64,000 nt of DNA from Deuterostichococcus epilithicus (lineage: Eukaryota; Chlorophyta; Trebouxiophyceae; Prasiolales; Stichococcaceae). The stretch spans positions 1,612,001-1,676,000 of the forward strand of contig JAVTLE010000023.1 in assembly GCA_033439295.1 (NCBI GenBank). The letters are read 5' to 3'. The notes beneath the pieces were generated by a model. The model saw nothing but the letters and a program-made list of their open reading frames with translations, ran no database searches and had not been told where the DNA came from. Both the position numbers and the translations under genes were made by a program. Within the stretch, counting starts at the first letter, position 1, and each line of letters begins with the position of its first letter. Positions 22,801 through 35,800 of the stretch are shown here, piece after piece.

Positions 22801-25800
22801 AGGCACAAAGCAGCACCTGCAGCGGTGAGGCGTCGACGTACACGTCCTGCAGGATTTTGGGCGGCAGGTCCGACAGCACCTGGTCTTTGGTGCGCCGCAG
22901 CACAAACGGCTTGATCTGCGGCGGCCAACTGGCATGTTCACATTGATGCATGCGATTTTTGCAGAGCCACAGCGTGCGCACAACCTTGATCTCAACGGCA
23001 ATCTGCAGCCGCAGGCGCGAGCGCAGCTGCTGTGCTGGCACACCTAGGCCAGGACTGCTCATGAGCACACGCCGTGCTTTCCGGCAGGCTGCCTGCTGCC
23101 AGGTGCTGCAGGTTGGCACATCATCAGGACAGCAATGCGGGACAGTGCTGAACGGTGCGGAACCCAGACACCTGCTTGTGGAGGGCCTCCAGGGACAGGA
23201 GGGCGGCCTCTGCCTCGCGGGAGCCGCGCTTTGACGTCCTCGCCGCCTGCAGCGCCCGCCCGTGCCGCGCCTGCACGGCGCATAGGACGCCCCAGTCGGG
23301 CTGCTGGCAAAATGGTCGCTCGAGCCATTTTCTGCAGTGCACTGGAGCATGGCTGGCCTTGTGTGGCAGGTGTGCACGGTGTTCTGTCGCCAGGACCCAG
23401 CAGTGTCCTGAGTCGACAGCACGTCTGACCAGTTTCGCCGGCAGCGAGCGGCAACAGAAGCACACCTGAAAGGCCTTTTCGGATCCCAGAAAGCCGGGCA
23501 TGAGCCAGTCAAACAGCGCCCACAGCTCGCCGATGCTGTTCTGGATGGGGGTGCCGCTCAGGATGATGCGGTGTGCCGCCGCCACCGCCTTGCACGCCTG
23601 CATGCACGCAATGCGCCCGTCTGGGGGCAGCTCCGAGGTTCCGGCTTCAAGACATCCCAAAACGGCAATGAACTCAACAAACCCTCGACGACCCTCTAAA
23701 GCCTCGCTGGAGATGCATCCAGTGATCACAGACAGTCAGCAGCAGGCTCGTACGGAGGCATCATCGGGCGCAGGCACGGCTTTTGAGATAAACACGTCGG
23801 CCGCGCCTGCCTGACCTTGGACTTCGTGTTGCAGATGGTCGATCCCTCGTTCAGGACGGCACACAGCCTAGGAGAAAGCACCTTGGGCACAGGCGAGGGC
23901 TATGCAATGTCGGGGTACGAGGTCACACCTGGGCGGCCTTGGACTTGGCGTTGCGGATGGTGTGCCCCTCGTCCAAAACCGCATACAGCCACGGCTGGGC
24001 CGTCGCCCACGCAACGTCGCTGCGCAGCGTCTCGTATGCCATGATGACGATGTCGGCCGACCGCGCCTCCACTTGCAGCGCCGCTCGCGCCTGTCGCATA
24101 GATCAAGCAGTCTTTGGTTTTTGTCGTGCTGCGCCTGGAAGCATAGTGATGACATTGTTGGCCGACCGCGCCTCCGCCTGCAGCCCCGCCCGCGCCTGCG
24201 ACTCGCACGGGTATGCTGAGCCAGGATGCCCTGGCACTGATTTGCTGTGTCCAGGCGCGCGTTGGTCTGACTGGGTTACCTTGTCAGCCGGCCTCTTGTA
24301 GGATCACTTGCGCCAGAGACTCGCCAAAAGGTAGGTGAAGTCATGCTCGTTAGCCGGCGAAATTGCACATGCCTCACAGGCAGCATAACCGTCTGATCAA
24401 ACATTTTGAGCTGCCTGACGGCGTTGCGATGCAGTGCAACGCACCGCCGGCGGGCCCTGGTAGGCGAGCGGCCGCAGCGCGCCCCCCGGCACGAACTTGG
24501 CGATCTCGTGCACCCAGTGCAGCACCAGCGTGGGCGGGCACACCACCAGGGACGGCAGGTGGTCCTCGCCGCTCGCGCGCCGCGCCTCCACCGCCACTGC
24601 GTCGGAGCAGGCCCCTCACCCTCAGCAATTCGGCAAGAACAGTCGAAACAAACGGTAATTTAGCCCCTGGGAGCTTTCGAAGTGACAGACTCAGCTGCCC
24701 GATATGCCGGTTGTGCCGATCCGAGGCTGCGACTGCCGCCAGCTTGACAGGCAGCCTGCAAACCGCAAGCATGTGGGTGCCAAGCAGCAGTGCGCCACAG
24801 GCCCAGGGGCTCAAACGCCAAGCAAGGCCTCACTTGCGATGACGGCGGTGGCCTGAAGCGTCTTGCCCAGTCCCATGTCGTCTGCCAGCACGCCGTGCAG
24901 TCCCGAGCGCTGCAGGAAGGCCAGCCAGGCGAGGCCCTCCTGCTGGTAAGGCCGCATCGTCACATCGCGCAGCGCCACGGGCGGCGCCACATCCGCCGCC
25001 GCGGAGGCGTCCTGCAGCTGCGCCAGGAAGGCCGCGTCGCGATTCCAGGCGGCCGCCTGCGCCTCCTCGAGCCCCGCGGGCATTGCCACACCCTGCGCAG
25101 TGAACGAAGGAGTGGGCTACGGGGGCCCGCTGGAGCAGCACTGAGCACACAGGGCTTCCAGGGCATGTCGTCGGCTGACAAGGGACTTGTGCTGTTGTGG
25201 GGCTGTCGCTCGAGTCAGTCGAACACTTCGAATAGGCGCCGACGGTGCAAGACTCTCTGATGTCAGACATTCCTGTGAGACACGGATGCTACTCACAAGC
25301 ATGTGAACCTGTCACCGTGTCGCGAGTTGGACAGACCTGGGCCAGGGGGACGAGGGAGACAATGGTGGCGAAGGTGGGCGCCGCCAGCGCGCGCACACCG
25401 GCCAGCGGGTCGCTCATGCGGCCCATGAGCGGCACCACCAGCAGCTGCAAGTACGGCACCAGCCGCTCTGCGCACACAACCAACCACATCTAGGGACAAG
25501 CACACACACCTTGCTGTGTGGATAGTTTCGGATCGTCCGAGGCAATGCAACGTCAGACACAGTTTCCCCCGTCTGCACAACCCTCGTCGTACTGCGGCAT
25601 GCGTGTACAACGCAACACTGGACGGCCGCACGCGCCTGCCAGCTGGGCGGTGAGGCGGCTGACGAGCTGCACGCCGCTGTGGCGCGCCAGGTCGCTCGCG
25701 TCCGACCGCAGCATCGGCACCACGAAGCTGTGGTGCCAGGAGATGAGATGTCCGCGAAAGTGCGCAGAGGAAGATCCAGAATAGCAGGTGGCAAGGCGCT

Positions 25801-28800
25801 GGTCGCATCATTTAACGAGCAGGCGGCCAGAGGTGGAGTCCGGGAACAAACTACACCTCAGCCTCGAATGCAGAGCTGACGCAGGGGCCTGAATCGAGCG
25901 AAAGCTGCGGCAAGCTTCGCTGAAGGCGCACCGCAGCAGCGGCGGCAGCATGCCGGCGGGGTCAGCCCGCGCCAGCGCGGCGGCGGCGGCCACGGCGGCG
26001 GCGCGGACGGGCGCCCTGCCGTGGCAGGCGGCGCCGCCGACGCTGGGCAGCAGGGCGGTCACCGCGGGGGCGAGCGACGCGTGCAGCGCTGGACCCAGCA
26101 CCTTGAGCACCTGCAGCGCGTTGATGACCGCCTGCGGGTGTGCACAACGGCCCTGGAGTGCGGCTTGCTTCCTGAGTATGGAACGAGTAAACTCGTACGC
26201 CGCCCGCACCCCGCAAATTAGGAGTTTGCTTGCCTTTCCTCTGAAGGAGTCAGTGCCCACGTTTCAGCTGGACTAGCAATACTCAAGCCCTTGCATGTGG
26301 CCATGTACACCAGCTTGGAGGGTTCAGTCAGACTTTCGGCACCTGGGGCTCCGCGGTGGGCGGCGAGTCCAGGGGCGCCTCTGGCGGCCGCTGCAGCAGC
26401 GCCGCCGAGGCGTGCACCCAGGCGCGCGGCAGCGCTGCCAGCAGCTCGCCGCCAAACAGCGCCGCGATGGCCTGCAGAGCCGCCTCCGCGCCCTGCGGTC
26501 CGCAGTCAGAGGTCTGACGCAGGCTTGCCCTCGACATTTTACTCTCCTGTTGTTATCTGGCCCTGCCGAGACAGACTGTGCCGCGACACATGCGTCCCAT
26601 CTCCCGGACTTGGCGGGCTGGCGGCTGTGTTTAACGATCGGCCATGATCCATCCCGGACAGCGCCAGCACTCCTCGCGTGTGCAGCATCCTGCACGACCT
26701 GATCCGCTTCGAGACCGCAACAAGCAGGCACGCTCACCATGCGGGCGATTGCAGCTGCTTCCGCGGCCGGTTCCGCCGCAGGGACCGCGGCTGCAGACCT
26801 CTGCAGGTTTGCCTCCTCCGCCTCCTCGGTGGCGTCCAGAGGCGGGTCCGATTGCGCGGCGCTGGGTGTCTCCGCGGGGTCCGCGCAGGCCATTGAACAG
26901 ATGTTCGTGACGATCCTGCGGCAGGGTTCGTTCCGACTTGCTGTCGCGATGGCTCCACAGGGCGCTCGTGCCAGCTGGCTGGCATTGAGCACTGTCGAAC
27001 CGCTGCAGAGCCATCGCCACTGATTTCTGGCATGCATATAATATTCCCCACGAAGTGTAAGGCATGCAAGTCACGGCGCGGCGCGCACTTGTCGTTTGGG
27101 CAGGGCGTGCGGCCGGCGGCCAGCTTGAGCAGGCGCGCCACGGCGGCGGCTCCGCCGGCGCGCAACACCGGTTCTGCTTCCTTCCGCAGGCAGCCCATCA
27201 GCGGCTGGATGATGGCGTTGAGCTTGGGCGGCAGCGTGCCGCCTGCTACCGCCGCGCCCGCCAAGCAGCCTGCACACGGAGTGGGTCAAGGCGAATGCAC
27301 AAAAGTCCGTCTTCCTGCAGTTACACATTGCATGACGAGTACTGTTCCTCATACAACGGCAACGGGCTAGATCTCATGCAGCAGGGCATCACGTGGTTCA
27401 CTCTCCAGCCCGAGACCCGAAAACAACTGACACGGTGCACACCTGAGACGGAGGTGGCCAGGAACACCTCCGCAGCAGCCAGGTAGCCCAGCGCTGTAGT
27501 GACGGCCTGCTTTGCCGCCGCGGTGGCGCCCACATCCGGGATAGCGTCCAGCACGGCCGCAACCTCCCCCAGCGACAGAGAGCCAGGCTGCACCGCCGGC
27601 GCGGGCGTGCACAGCTGCAGCAGCGCTGCCAGCTGGGAGCGCAGCCGCTGGTACAGCGGCGCCACCTCGACATATGGTTCGCTCCTGCCTGCAACATAGA
27701 CGGTATTTGGGTCACCGCACAGCTGATCCTGCACAGGCATGCCAGGAGCAGAGACTTCACCGGGGGAGAGACGGCAGTTCGCCTGGGAACGTTCGCCTGG
27801 GAACATGTCGGAGCCCAAGACTTCGTCCACAAAGTCCGTGAAGGCAGGAATTCGCTCCAGGGTAGCACCTGGGGTGGGAGCAGACGGCGTGGCGCCCTGC
27901 AGCAGGGTCAGGACACGATCCGAGACGGCCGCCGGCAGCAGCGGCTGCCGCTGCGCCTCCTGGCATGCAGTCGCGCAGGCGGAAGCCGCAATGGAGGCCA
28001 CGATACGGTCGTGGCCGCTGGCGGTGCACAGCCGCCGCTGCATCTCCGCATGCATGCTGCCTGCATGACGCATCGCAGGAGGCGCTGTGGCCGGGCTTGT
28101 CTCGTGGGCATGGAATCCCATCTCAATGGCCAAGCACCATCCTGAATCAAGGCACTGCTGCATGTGCAAGCGGCCTGCAGGCTGAGGCATCACAGGCTGC
28201 AGGGAGGCGCTGTGAGGCGCACCCGCATGCGCCTGCAGGGCGGCTGCCAGCTGGCCCAGCGCCCGACCACCGGCAGCACGCAGCCGGATGGCCGATCCGT
28301 CGTGTGTGGCGCCCACCACGAAAAGCGTCGCATCTCGGTCGCTACCGCCCGAAGACTTTTGCCGTCCGGAACTGCTGCCGCTGCTTTCGCGAGGCCGCGC
28401 GCACGGCGGCGGCACCACCAGCAACAGCGCAGCGTCGAGCGGCTGCCCCTCTGGCGTGCACGCCAGCTGGAAAAGGCCCTGCTCGTGGTGCGCGGATCTG
28501 TCTTATTGTAATGACAGCGTCCGGTCCACCCGCAGAAGCGGTCCATGCGCATCGCACCACGAACACAAGGAGTCGACACAGGGCAGACATGTGCAACAAC
28601 TTGGCGACAGATGGACGCAAAGTGCCTGACAGCCATGAGACCTATCATGATGTGGATGGTCTAACATGCACCTGCACAGTCTGCTCTGGCAGGGCCTGGC
28701 TGAGTGCCGCAGGCGGCGTCTGCTGAAGCAGCGTCTGCCACAGGTGCTCGCTGGCATCGGCTGCACCGCTGTCCTGCTCTTGCAGCAGGTTTTGGAACGC

Positions 28801-31800
28801 CAGCCGCAGCGCCGATGACAGCACATCGGCAGGCCAGCTGGCAGCACCTGGAGTTCACGAGGGCAGCGGCGCCACGTCAGCATGCATGCACAGCCCAACT
28901 CCGTGTCACGCAAGTTGTGCAAACATGTTGCCACAAATTGAGTGCGTCGTACAGGCTTGCATGTGTCCTGCGCAACCAAGTTCGTTTGTGCGATGGTCCC
29001 TGCATGTAAGCCTCGAGCAGCACCTTTTGCGTCAGCCTCGAGCAAGGCGCTGAGGCACTGCACACAGCTGCGGCGCACAGACGCCAGGGTGTGCCGGAAG
29101 TAGGGCAGAAGTCGCGGGATGCGCTCTGCTAGCGTGGCGCCGCCCTGCGCGCTGCTGGCAGTTGCCGCCAGCAGCTGCATGACCGTGCCTGCACGAAGCG
29201 TGCGCAGCAGCGAGTCAGCCTGGGAAGAGTACCAGTCCGCGTTCTGACTCGACGTTTTGCACCCTGACCGGCAAATTGCCCCACCAGCCGCTTGCATGAT
29301 CCGATGGACGCCTTGCGCAATGACTCGGGAGACTGTCGGGATCTGCATCCTGTTGCATGCCAAATTCCTGGAGCCTGGGGCACCTGTTGCGGGGCTCAGC
29401 TCGTCGGAATCCAGCAGGATGTCCCACAGGCTGGCCTGCAGCTGCGCCAGCTGCTGGGAGCGGTCCGCAGCCAGCGTCGGCGCCAGCGGCAGCAGCGCGC
29501 TGGCGGCCACAGCCCGCACATCGTCGTCCTGGTCCTACTTGCACCAGGCATAGCACGCTCGAGCAGCCGGCCAATTTGCTGGCAAAATTCCGACCTTGCC
29601 AAGTCTGCAGAGATTGGCGGGGTCATCTGCAGGTGCACTTCCGTGCAGCACATGCAGAGGAAGCCTCTTTGGCAGCAACATTCGAACAGCCAGAAAAGCC
29701 AGGCCGAAACCTTTCCCCACCTGCAGGCCCGTCTGTGCGATGGCTAGCGCAGCTGGCAGCAGCGCCGCCGCGGCGTCCGCCCGCGCCGCTACGACGTACT
29801 TGAGTGCCAGCAGCCCAGAGTGGCGCACCTCCCACTGCCCGCTGCCCGTCAGCTGCTGCAGCATGGCCAGCAGGCCCAACAGCGGAGCTGCTGCCAGCGG
29901 CTGCACTGCGGCGCCCAGCGCTTGGGCTGCCGTTTCCCGAACAGGCGCCACCACCTTCAATGAAATCGAACTTGACACTTTATTTCAACAGCGTGTGAAT
30001 TTCATGTGACTGCACCGCTGTGCCCAGCGCCTGCGCCGCCGACTTCCTCAAAGGCGCTACAACCTGTCGTTGACATTGTCTTGAGCAGAGCAGGACGCAG
30101 CTTATTTCAGAACATGCTGCACTCCGTTGCCTCGCGCTTGCTTTGAAGCTATGCCGAATGCTTGCTTGATGGGTCAGTGCTTTGCGCTTGTTGCCGGACA
30201 CTCAGCGCCGCGCCTGCAGCTTCGGGCAAGGACCGTCGAGCAGAACACTGGGCGAACCCTTGGGCAGCCTGCCTTCAGGCCCAGCTGATCTTGCGCAGGA
30301 AGGGTAGCAGCAGGGGTAGCCATAGGTCCGCAAGAGAAGGAGTCGCTCGCCTGGTCGGAGACGAAGTCGGCGAAGCGGTCCAGGGCGAGCACGCAGACGA
30401 TGCGGATGATGCAGTCCTCCAGCCAGCTCGAGTTGGCGGTGGTGGCCGCGGCGGCGGCATCTGGCGTCACGGCGGCCAAGCGTGATTTGCCCTCGCCCTC
30501 AGCCGCCAGCCAGCCTGAGCAGTGCAGTGGCAACCATTGAGATTGCGGTGCCTCTGCAGCAGAAGACGTTACGATGCAGAGGGTTGTCATGGAGCTCTTG
30601 TATAGCGGCCTCTTGGCAATGCTACTGACAGATTAAAGGGTTTACCATTGGAAGCCTTACGTGCCTGGAAGCGAAGTCCACTCAACGTTCTGCATCCATT
30701 AGTACCTGACGGCACGAGGCCGGGCGGCGCGACGACGCACGCCGCCCCGGCGTGGGTGCCAAGCACGGCACGCAGTCCGATCGCGGCGCCATGGCGGCGC
30801 TCCCAGCCCGGCTCCAGCAGGTCGGCGCACAGCTCGTCCGCCAGGCGCTGGAAGGGCCACTGGCCGCCCTCGACTGCTTCCCAGTCCGCCTGGTCCGCTG
30901 CCGCGGCGTGAGCCGCCGTGCTTGCTGCGCCCTGCAGTTGAAGGCTGGCAACCTGGATGCGCCTTTGTCAGATTGAAAAGGCACGATGATATTGTTCGTT
31001 AATCTGAGGTGGGAATGGAATTATTACGGGTCAGTGCCCAGTGGCTTGGGAACCCCCGTTGGGAAACCCTACACCCGGTCATCAGCCCATGCACCTGTGC
31101 TGATGCAGCGTCTGCGCTGCTGCCGCCAGTCTGCTGCTTCTTGCTGCCGCCCTTCTGGCCGCCGCCGTCCACGGGCCGCTTCTTCGCCAGCCGCCGCAGG
31201 CGAGCCTTCTCACGAGCGCTGAGGCCTGCGCGCGGTGCATGCAACAGGCTGTTGCTGCAGGAACTACCACCCGCCTAGCTGCTGCGATAGCGCACCCCGG
31301 CACCAGCTGCCAGGCAACTCGAGCCAGCACCCCATGCCTAGGGCGTGCAGACATGACTGCCCAAGCCCATACGCCGCTCCACCAGACCCACACTCGCCTT
31401 CCATCTCGCCGAGCAGCTCGGCCGCCTGCTTCGTGCCCTGCTGGCCCTTTACGCTCCCGCCACCGCCGCCGCCGCCTCCGCTGCCGGTGGCTATCAGGTC
31501 CTCGTCCTTGACCAGGTCTTTGGAGTCCAGCAGCGCCTCCATCTGCCCGTCCAGGCCCAGCCGCTTGTGCAGCCGCCGCCGCTGCTGCGCGAGGCGCTCC
31601 TTTGGGTCCGCCGATGCCTCGACGACGTCATACTCCTGCGCGCAGGAGCGTTGGTCATCGACCTGCTAGTCAGTGAGCGGGGATGCGGACGCCTGCTGTG
31701 GCGCACTGGGTCCACCCACCAGGATCTGCAGACTTAGCTGCTGGGTCTTTGAAGCGAGAGCAGCGACTCTGCTATGCCTTCCTTCAGCCTTCACCTGCTG

Positions 31801-32519
31801 TCTGCTCCCCCTGAGATGCAACTCTCGCAACATTCCCCCAGCCCAGCAGGTTTTGAGCACCAGAGCCCAACTGAGTCACACCTGGCCGCCGGATGCGAGG
31901 AGCAGGGTGCCATGATGTAGGACATTGTCAATGCTGAAGCCCTGGAACGACAGCAGGCCGCCATGCGGCCTCGCGTCCTCGCCGTCTGCAGCGCCCTGGG
32001 GAACTGCGGCCTCCGGGGCCGCCCCCATGGCAGCCCGCAGGTCCGCAGCACTGTGATGCTGGCAGCGCGCAGCGATCTGCGCAAGGCACTCCCCGGCAGC
32101 GGTCCTGCCGTCCCATGTTTTACTACGCAGCCGCTGCTGGACCTGTATCATGGAAGGGCTGGCGACGTGTTGACAGGCTGTTTTGCTGGCAGAGCGAGAC
32201 ACGGCAAGCTGCGACTGCTTTGTTCCACAGCCAGGCTGCGCCGGAAAAGCCAGCGCGGCACTGACACATCCATCCGCACCTGGCGGAGGATGAAGGGCAG
32301 TTGGGAGGGGTGGCCCACGACGATAGCAGCGATCTGTTCCCCTGCTGCACGCCTGGTCGCGGGAGACGAGCCAGCTGCGGCAGCAGTGTGAGGATCATTT
32401 GGCGGATGTTCAATGCGTGAGCGACAAGGCATACAGGCATGTGAACAACCAAACAAATCCTCACTTTCCAACAGGCCGATGAGCTTTTCGAGGCGGCTGC
32501 CTCCAGTCGAGGTTGCCAT
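19870..32519 (-). CDS. BTAF1: BTAF1/MOT1, TBP-removing Snf2 ATPase
   Basis: MOT1 uses ATP to strip TATA-binding protein from DNA. The gene has dozens of exons over 12.6 kb. The start (32519..32465, then 32374..32280) reads [20 protein letters not shown], the MOT1 opening. HEAT repeats follow, e.g. 32142..31882 ([18 protein letters not shown]), 31635..31398, 31225..31095 ([16 protein letters not shown]), 30931..30706 ([15 protein letters not shown]) and 29954..29721 ([17 protein letters not shown]). The Snf2 motor has motif I DDMGLGKT (near 24,860), Ia [18 protein letters not shown] (near 23,970), [17 protein letters not shown] (near 23,540) and the late block [16 protein letters not shown] (21011..20928), then [19 protein letters not shown] from 20537. 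The end is [13 protein letters not shown]. At least four introns use GC donors. Not every exon between 29.3 and 25.1 kb was resolved. Confidence 0.93.
20986..21135 (-). repeat. Decayed copy of the GLGLNLT exon in BTAF1
   Basis: The exon edge encoding GLGLNLT (plus-strand GTCAGGTTCAGCCCCAG at 20986) recurs at 21119, 133 bases upstream in transcription, inside the preceding intron. The copy still reads [13 protein letters not shown] before drifting off. Confidence 0.8.
23815..24200 (-). repeat. Both edges of the LDEGH exon copied into flanking BTAF1 introns
   Basis: The exon encoding the motif-II block lies at about 23,935-24,100. Its 3' edge ([13 protein letters not shown]) has a decayed copy 122 bases further on, near 23,815-23,880, still readable as [14 protein letters not shown]. 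Its 5' edge (around [11 protein letters not shown]) has a copy 105 bases upstream at about 24,130-24,200, with GGCGCGGTCGGCC kept exactly. Both copies fall in introns. Confidence 0.82.
27777..27804 (-). repeat. Duplicated GC splice donor in BTAF1
   Basis: GTTCGCCTGGGAAC occurs twice in tandem (14-base period), and each unit is itself an imperfect palindrome. On the coding strand this duplicates the donor CCCAG|GCGAAC. The first is used in the model; the second would change the frame. Confidence 0.75.
29900..30172 (-). repeat. Tandem copies of the VVAPVRE exon start in BTAF1
   Basis: The functional exon starts at 29954 ([17 protein letters not shown]). A copy starts at 30063, 109 bases upstream in transcription, reading [17 protein letters not shown] and preceded by its own CAG. 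A third, much more decayed unit lies near 30,100-30,172. All upstream units lie in the intron after the exon ending at 30351. Confidence 0.85.
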
Positions 32520-32894
32520 GCTGCGCAGGAATGGTCTGCCTGGTGTGATGCTGATGGTGGGGTTGCTGCTCAACGTCCCGGGCAAGCACTGGCTGCGTGC
32601 ACGCACTGTGCTGCATCTGGGTCTCAAATGTAAGCAACCATGTAAGCGCTATATTGACACTGACGACTGAGCGCTGGCTCAGCCGATCTTGCTCCTGCTG
32701 TGCGTGCTGTGCCCATTTTCGCAAGTAGTTTGGCATCAATCTGCATCTTGCATTGCGCCCATATTGTTAAAGCTCATGTGAACCTCGATCGCTGCTCGAG
32801 GCTGCTGCACATGGTAGAATTGACGCCTGCTGGGCGACGCTGATCCAGGCCGCACCCCATGACACTCGTGGGTGTCGGGTCAGAAACTTGCAAC
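32520..32894. promoter_or_regulatory. Divergent promoter region, BTAF1 / FHA-BRCT gene
   Basis: Two chromatin genes start here and read apart, 375 bases between start codons. No motif could be named. Confidence 0.5.
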
Positions 32895-35800
32895 ATGGAC
32901 GCCACTTTGGCAATCGAAGACTCGGAGCACTCGAACGAAGATGACGATCTGGTGCTGCCTGAGGAGTGCCTGGTGCGGGTGGCTGAAATCGAGTTGAGAG
33001 TTTTGAGAGAAGGATGAGCGCCCGCGCTCTCTCCTTGGCTTCGTTTGTCAAGCAGCAGTGTTGCATGCAGGCTGGAACGATAACACTGGAAGGCGGCGAG
33101 GAGCATAAGATCTACCTGGGCATGAATGTCGTCGGGCGCATCTCCGAGGACAGCGAGAAAAATGCGCAGCGCGCAATCTCCTGGCAGGCGGATTATGCAG
33201 ATATGACACCCGGGACGGTCACAGGTAAGCAATGTCATCCTCACGTTGCGTTTTGTAGTCTTCGGCCCTGCTCGGGTGTTGCATGCGCTGTACTCATGTA
33301 ACAGGCGGTGCGGGCGCTTTGGCGACAGGCGCCCTCACACGCACTTTGCACCTGTTTCTGATAAACTCGGATCCAATCGAGCGCTACGTCTTTGTGCAGC
33401 GGTATTTCTCCCCGGGCAAAGCATCTCGTCAAAACATGCGATCATATGTGAGGGGATTATTGGCTGACAAATGATGTTGTTTCCAGATGTGCGCTTCTGG
33501 TGAGCTGCGTGCGGAACAGCCGCCTTTGCTGACTTGGTGGTGTGACTGCAACAGATGCAGAGAAGGGCGGCGCGTGTTACGTCAAGGATCTAGACGCCCG
33601 TAACAAGGTCAAAAGATTGGCGAAGTCTCGTGCATGCACTGGTGTCTGATTTGCCGAAGACAAGCGCACAGAGGTTGCAGTCGGTCCAAGAAGCCATCTT
33701 ACTTGCAGACGCGGCTCCAGCACAAAGATGCCGACTTCCTTCTCCTCAAGGCGTTCCAGCGTTACCCAGCGGAATCCGGCGACACACTCAGGTTCGGCTC
33801 AATCGATGGCGTACTGAAGCTCGGCGCTGACAGCGGTGGCACAGCAGCCGTCAACAGGCCTGCCCTCGATGATGACGCCACGCAGGCAAGTCAGCTTCTC
33901 CGTCCCAGTAGGTCGTCTGTCTTGCGTTTTAAAGGGGCCAGGCCGAAATTGTAGCGTATGGCATGCGCATGGCATGCGCACGCACATGCCACATCAGCGT
34001 GTGTCCTGCATGCAGATATACAAAAGCAGTGACGTGTTTGCAAGCTCCGACCATGACGCGCAGGCGCTGGACGCTGTCATGCACTTGGCATTGGCGGGAG
34101 CAGCAGCCACAGCCGCGCCGCCCGCTGCCGCAGCCGCGTTGCCACAATTGGACACTGAGCCCCAGCCCAAGTCCCAGCAGCCAGCCATGCACCACAAGAC
34201 GCAGCAGGCGGCGGCAGGCGCGGCCAGCCAGCCAGCTGCAGTGACTCAGGCGGCGCACATTGCTGCAGCTGACGCACCGGCACCCGCGGCGGCAGCGCAA
34301 GCAGCGTCACCCGCAGCGGCAGCGCATGCAGCGGCACCTGCAGCGGCAATGGCACCCGCTGCAGCTGCAACCACAGTAGCAGCAGGCAGCAATAGCGAGC
34401 CATCCAGCAGATCGGCCTCGGGGCTCGGCGCGGGGCCCGGCGTGCATGTGCAGACGCTTGGCTTCTCGTCGATCGACAGGTGGTCATGAGGCGACCCTGC
34501 ATGCTCGACGCCGCCCTGGTTGCATGCGGCGACAGTCTGTGCGTTTTGTCTGCTGTATGATTTGAACGCATGCTGCATGTGTTGCCTTGGCAAGCTCTTT
34601 ATGCTCATTGCGCATTGCGCATTGCTATCCAATTGTTCCAATGTGTCACGATTGATGGCATCCTGCTGCAGCGTGTGGGATGGCGGCTCCGAGCGGACCT
34701 GCGCAGAGAGCGACCAGAATCGTCGCCCTGCTTCTGGTGCAACAGCCGACGGCGGCGGGCCTGCCACAGCGGAGCATGGGCAGGACGAGGTGCAGAGCCC
34801 TGTCAAGCCTGTGGGCGGCTCTGCGCCCCAGTCGCAGCCACAGCCGGAGGCCGGCGGCCCTGCGGTGGCAGCAGCGGAGGCAGCGGCGGCTCCAAACGAT
34901 GCAGCGGATGCTGCAGACGACACTGATGCAGTCCCTAGCAGCGTCGCCCCGCTGTCGCCCAGTCAGCCAGGCCCTGCGGCGACGTCACGGCAGCCGGCGA
35001 CCCAGCACACAGCGGCAGAGGGCGTGGCGGTCACCGCCAAGGATGCAGGCCTGGCGACACAGCCAGCGCTGGGCGAGCCAGCGGGCGCGGCTGCGGACCC
35101 ACACGACAACGACTCCGATGTTACACGCGACACAGAAGGCGATGCTCCAGGTCTGTGTTCCTACACCAATGCTTGCACTCGTTCAAGGTTCTCAAACGTC
35201 GTGCCATGCCTCCACGGAGCCAAGCTGAAAGTGGTCGAGAAGAGCCAAGCTGACGTGGTCGAGGAGGTCCAAAGCGTAGGTTCATGTCTCAGTGTCAGCA
35301 CATACTTACAGATCCGAGATTCTTCTTGCTGTAGGACCCACTCCTACCGCGGTCAGCAAGCCAACTGGCAACGGCGGCTGGCGCGCCAAGAAGCGGCACA
35401 GCGCCGACCATGCCGGTAGCCAGGCCGAAAGCCCCGCAAAGCAGTCTGCCGCTGCAGGCCAGACACCGCAGTCCCAGCCGCCCGCCGCTGCCGTTCAGGC
35501 GCCGCACTCACCGCCCCTCGACGCGGCCGCCACCCAGACGCCGCAGACACAGCCTGCCAAGGCAGACGTTGCCCCAGTGCGGCCTGCGGCAGAGGTAGCG
35601 AGCGGGTCCAGCCTGCCTTCAGATCCCGGCGCTGCGCTCGGCTCTGCAGCAGCGCTGCCGTCCCCGCAGGCTGCCGGCCCAGGGGCAGAGGCAGATGCAG
35701 AGGCAGACGCAGAGGCAGAGCCAGAGGCAAAGCCGAACCAAGAGGTGCTCGTGCTGCTAGATCTGTCTTTCATGCCCCACGCCAATTGTTACCGCAGCCA

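Noticed and set aside
27321-28424. A 367-codon minus-strand frame
   Set aside because: It is on the coding strand of BTAF1 but reads through introns. Only parts of it are real exons, so it is not a separate gene.
30000-30172. A second functional HEAT-repeat exon in BTAF1
   Set aside because: The upstream unit runs into a stop before any good donor and breaks the family's repeat spacing. It fits a decayed copy better.
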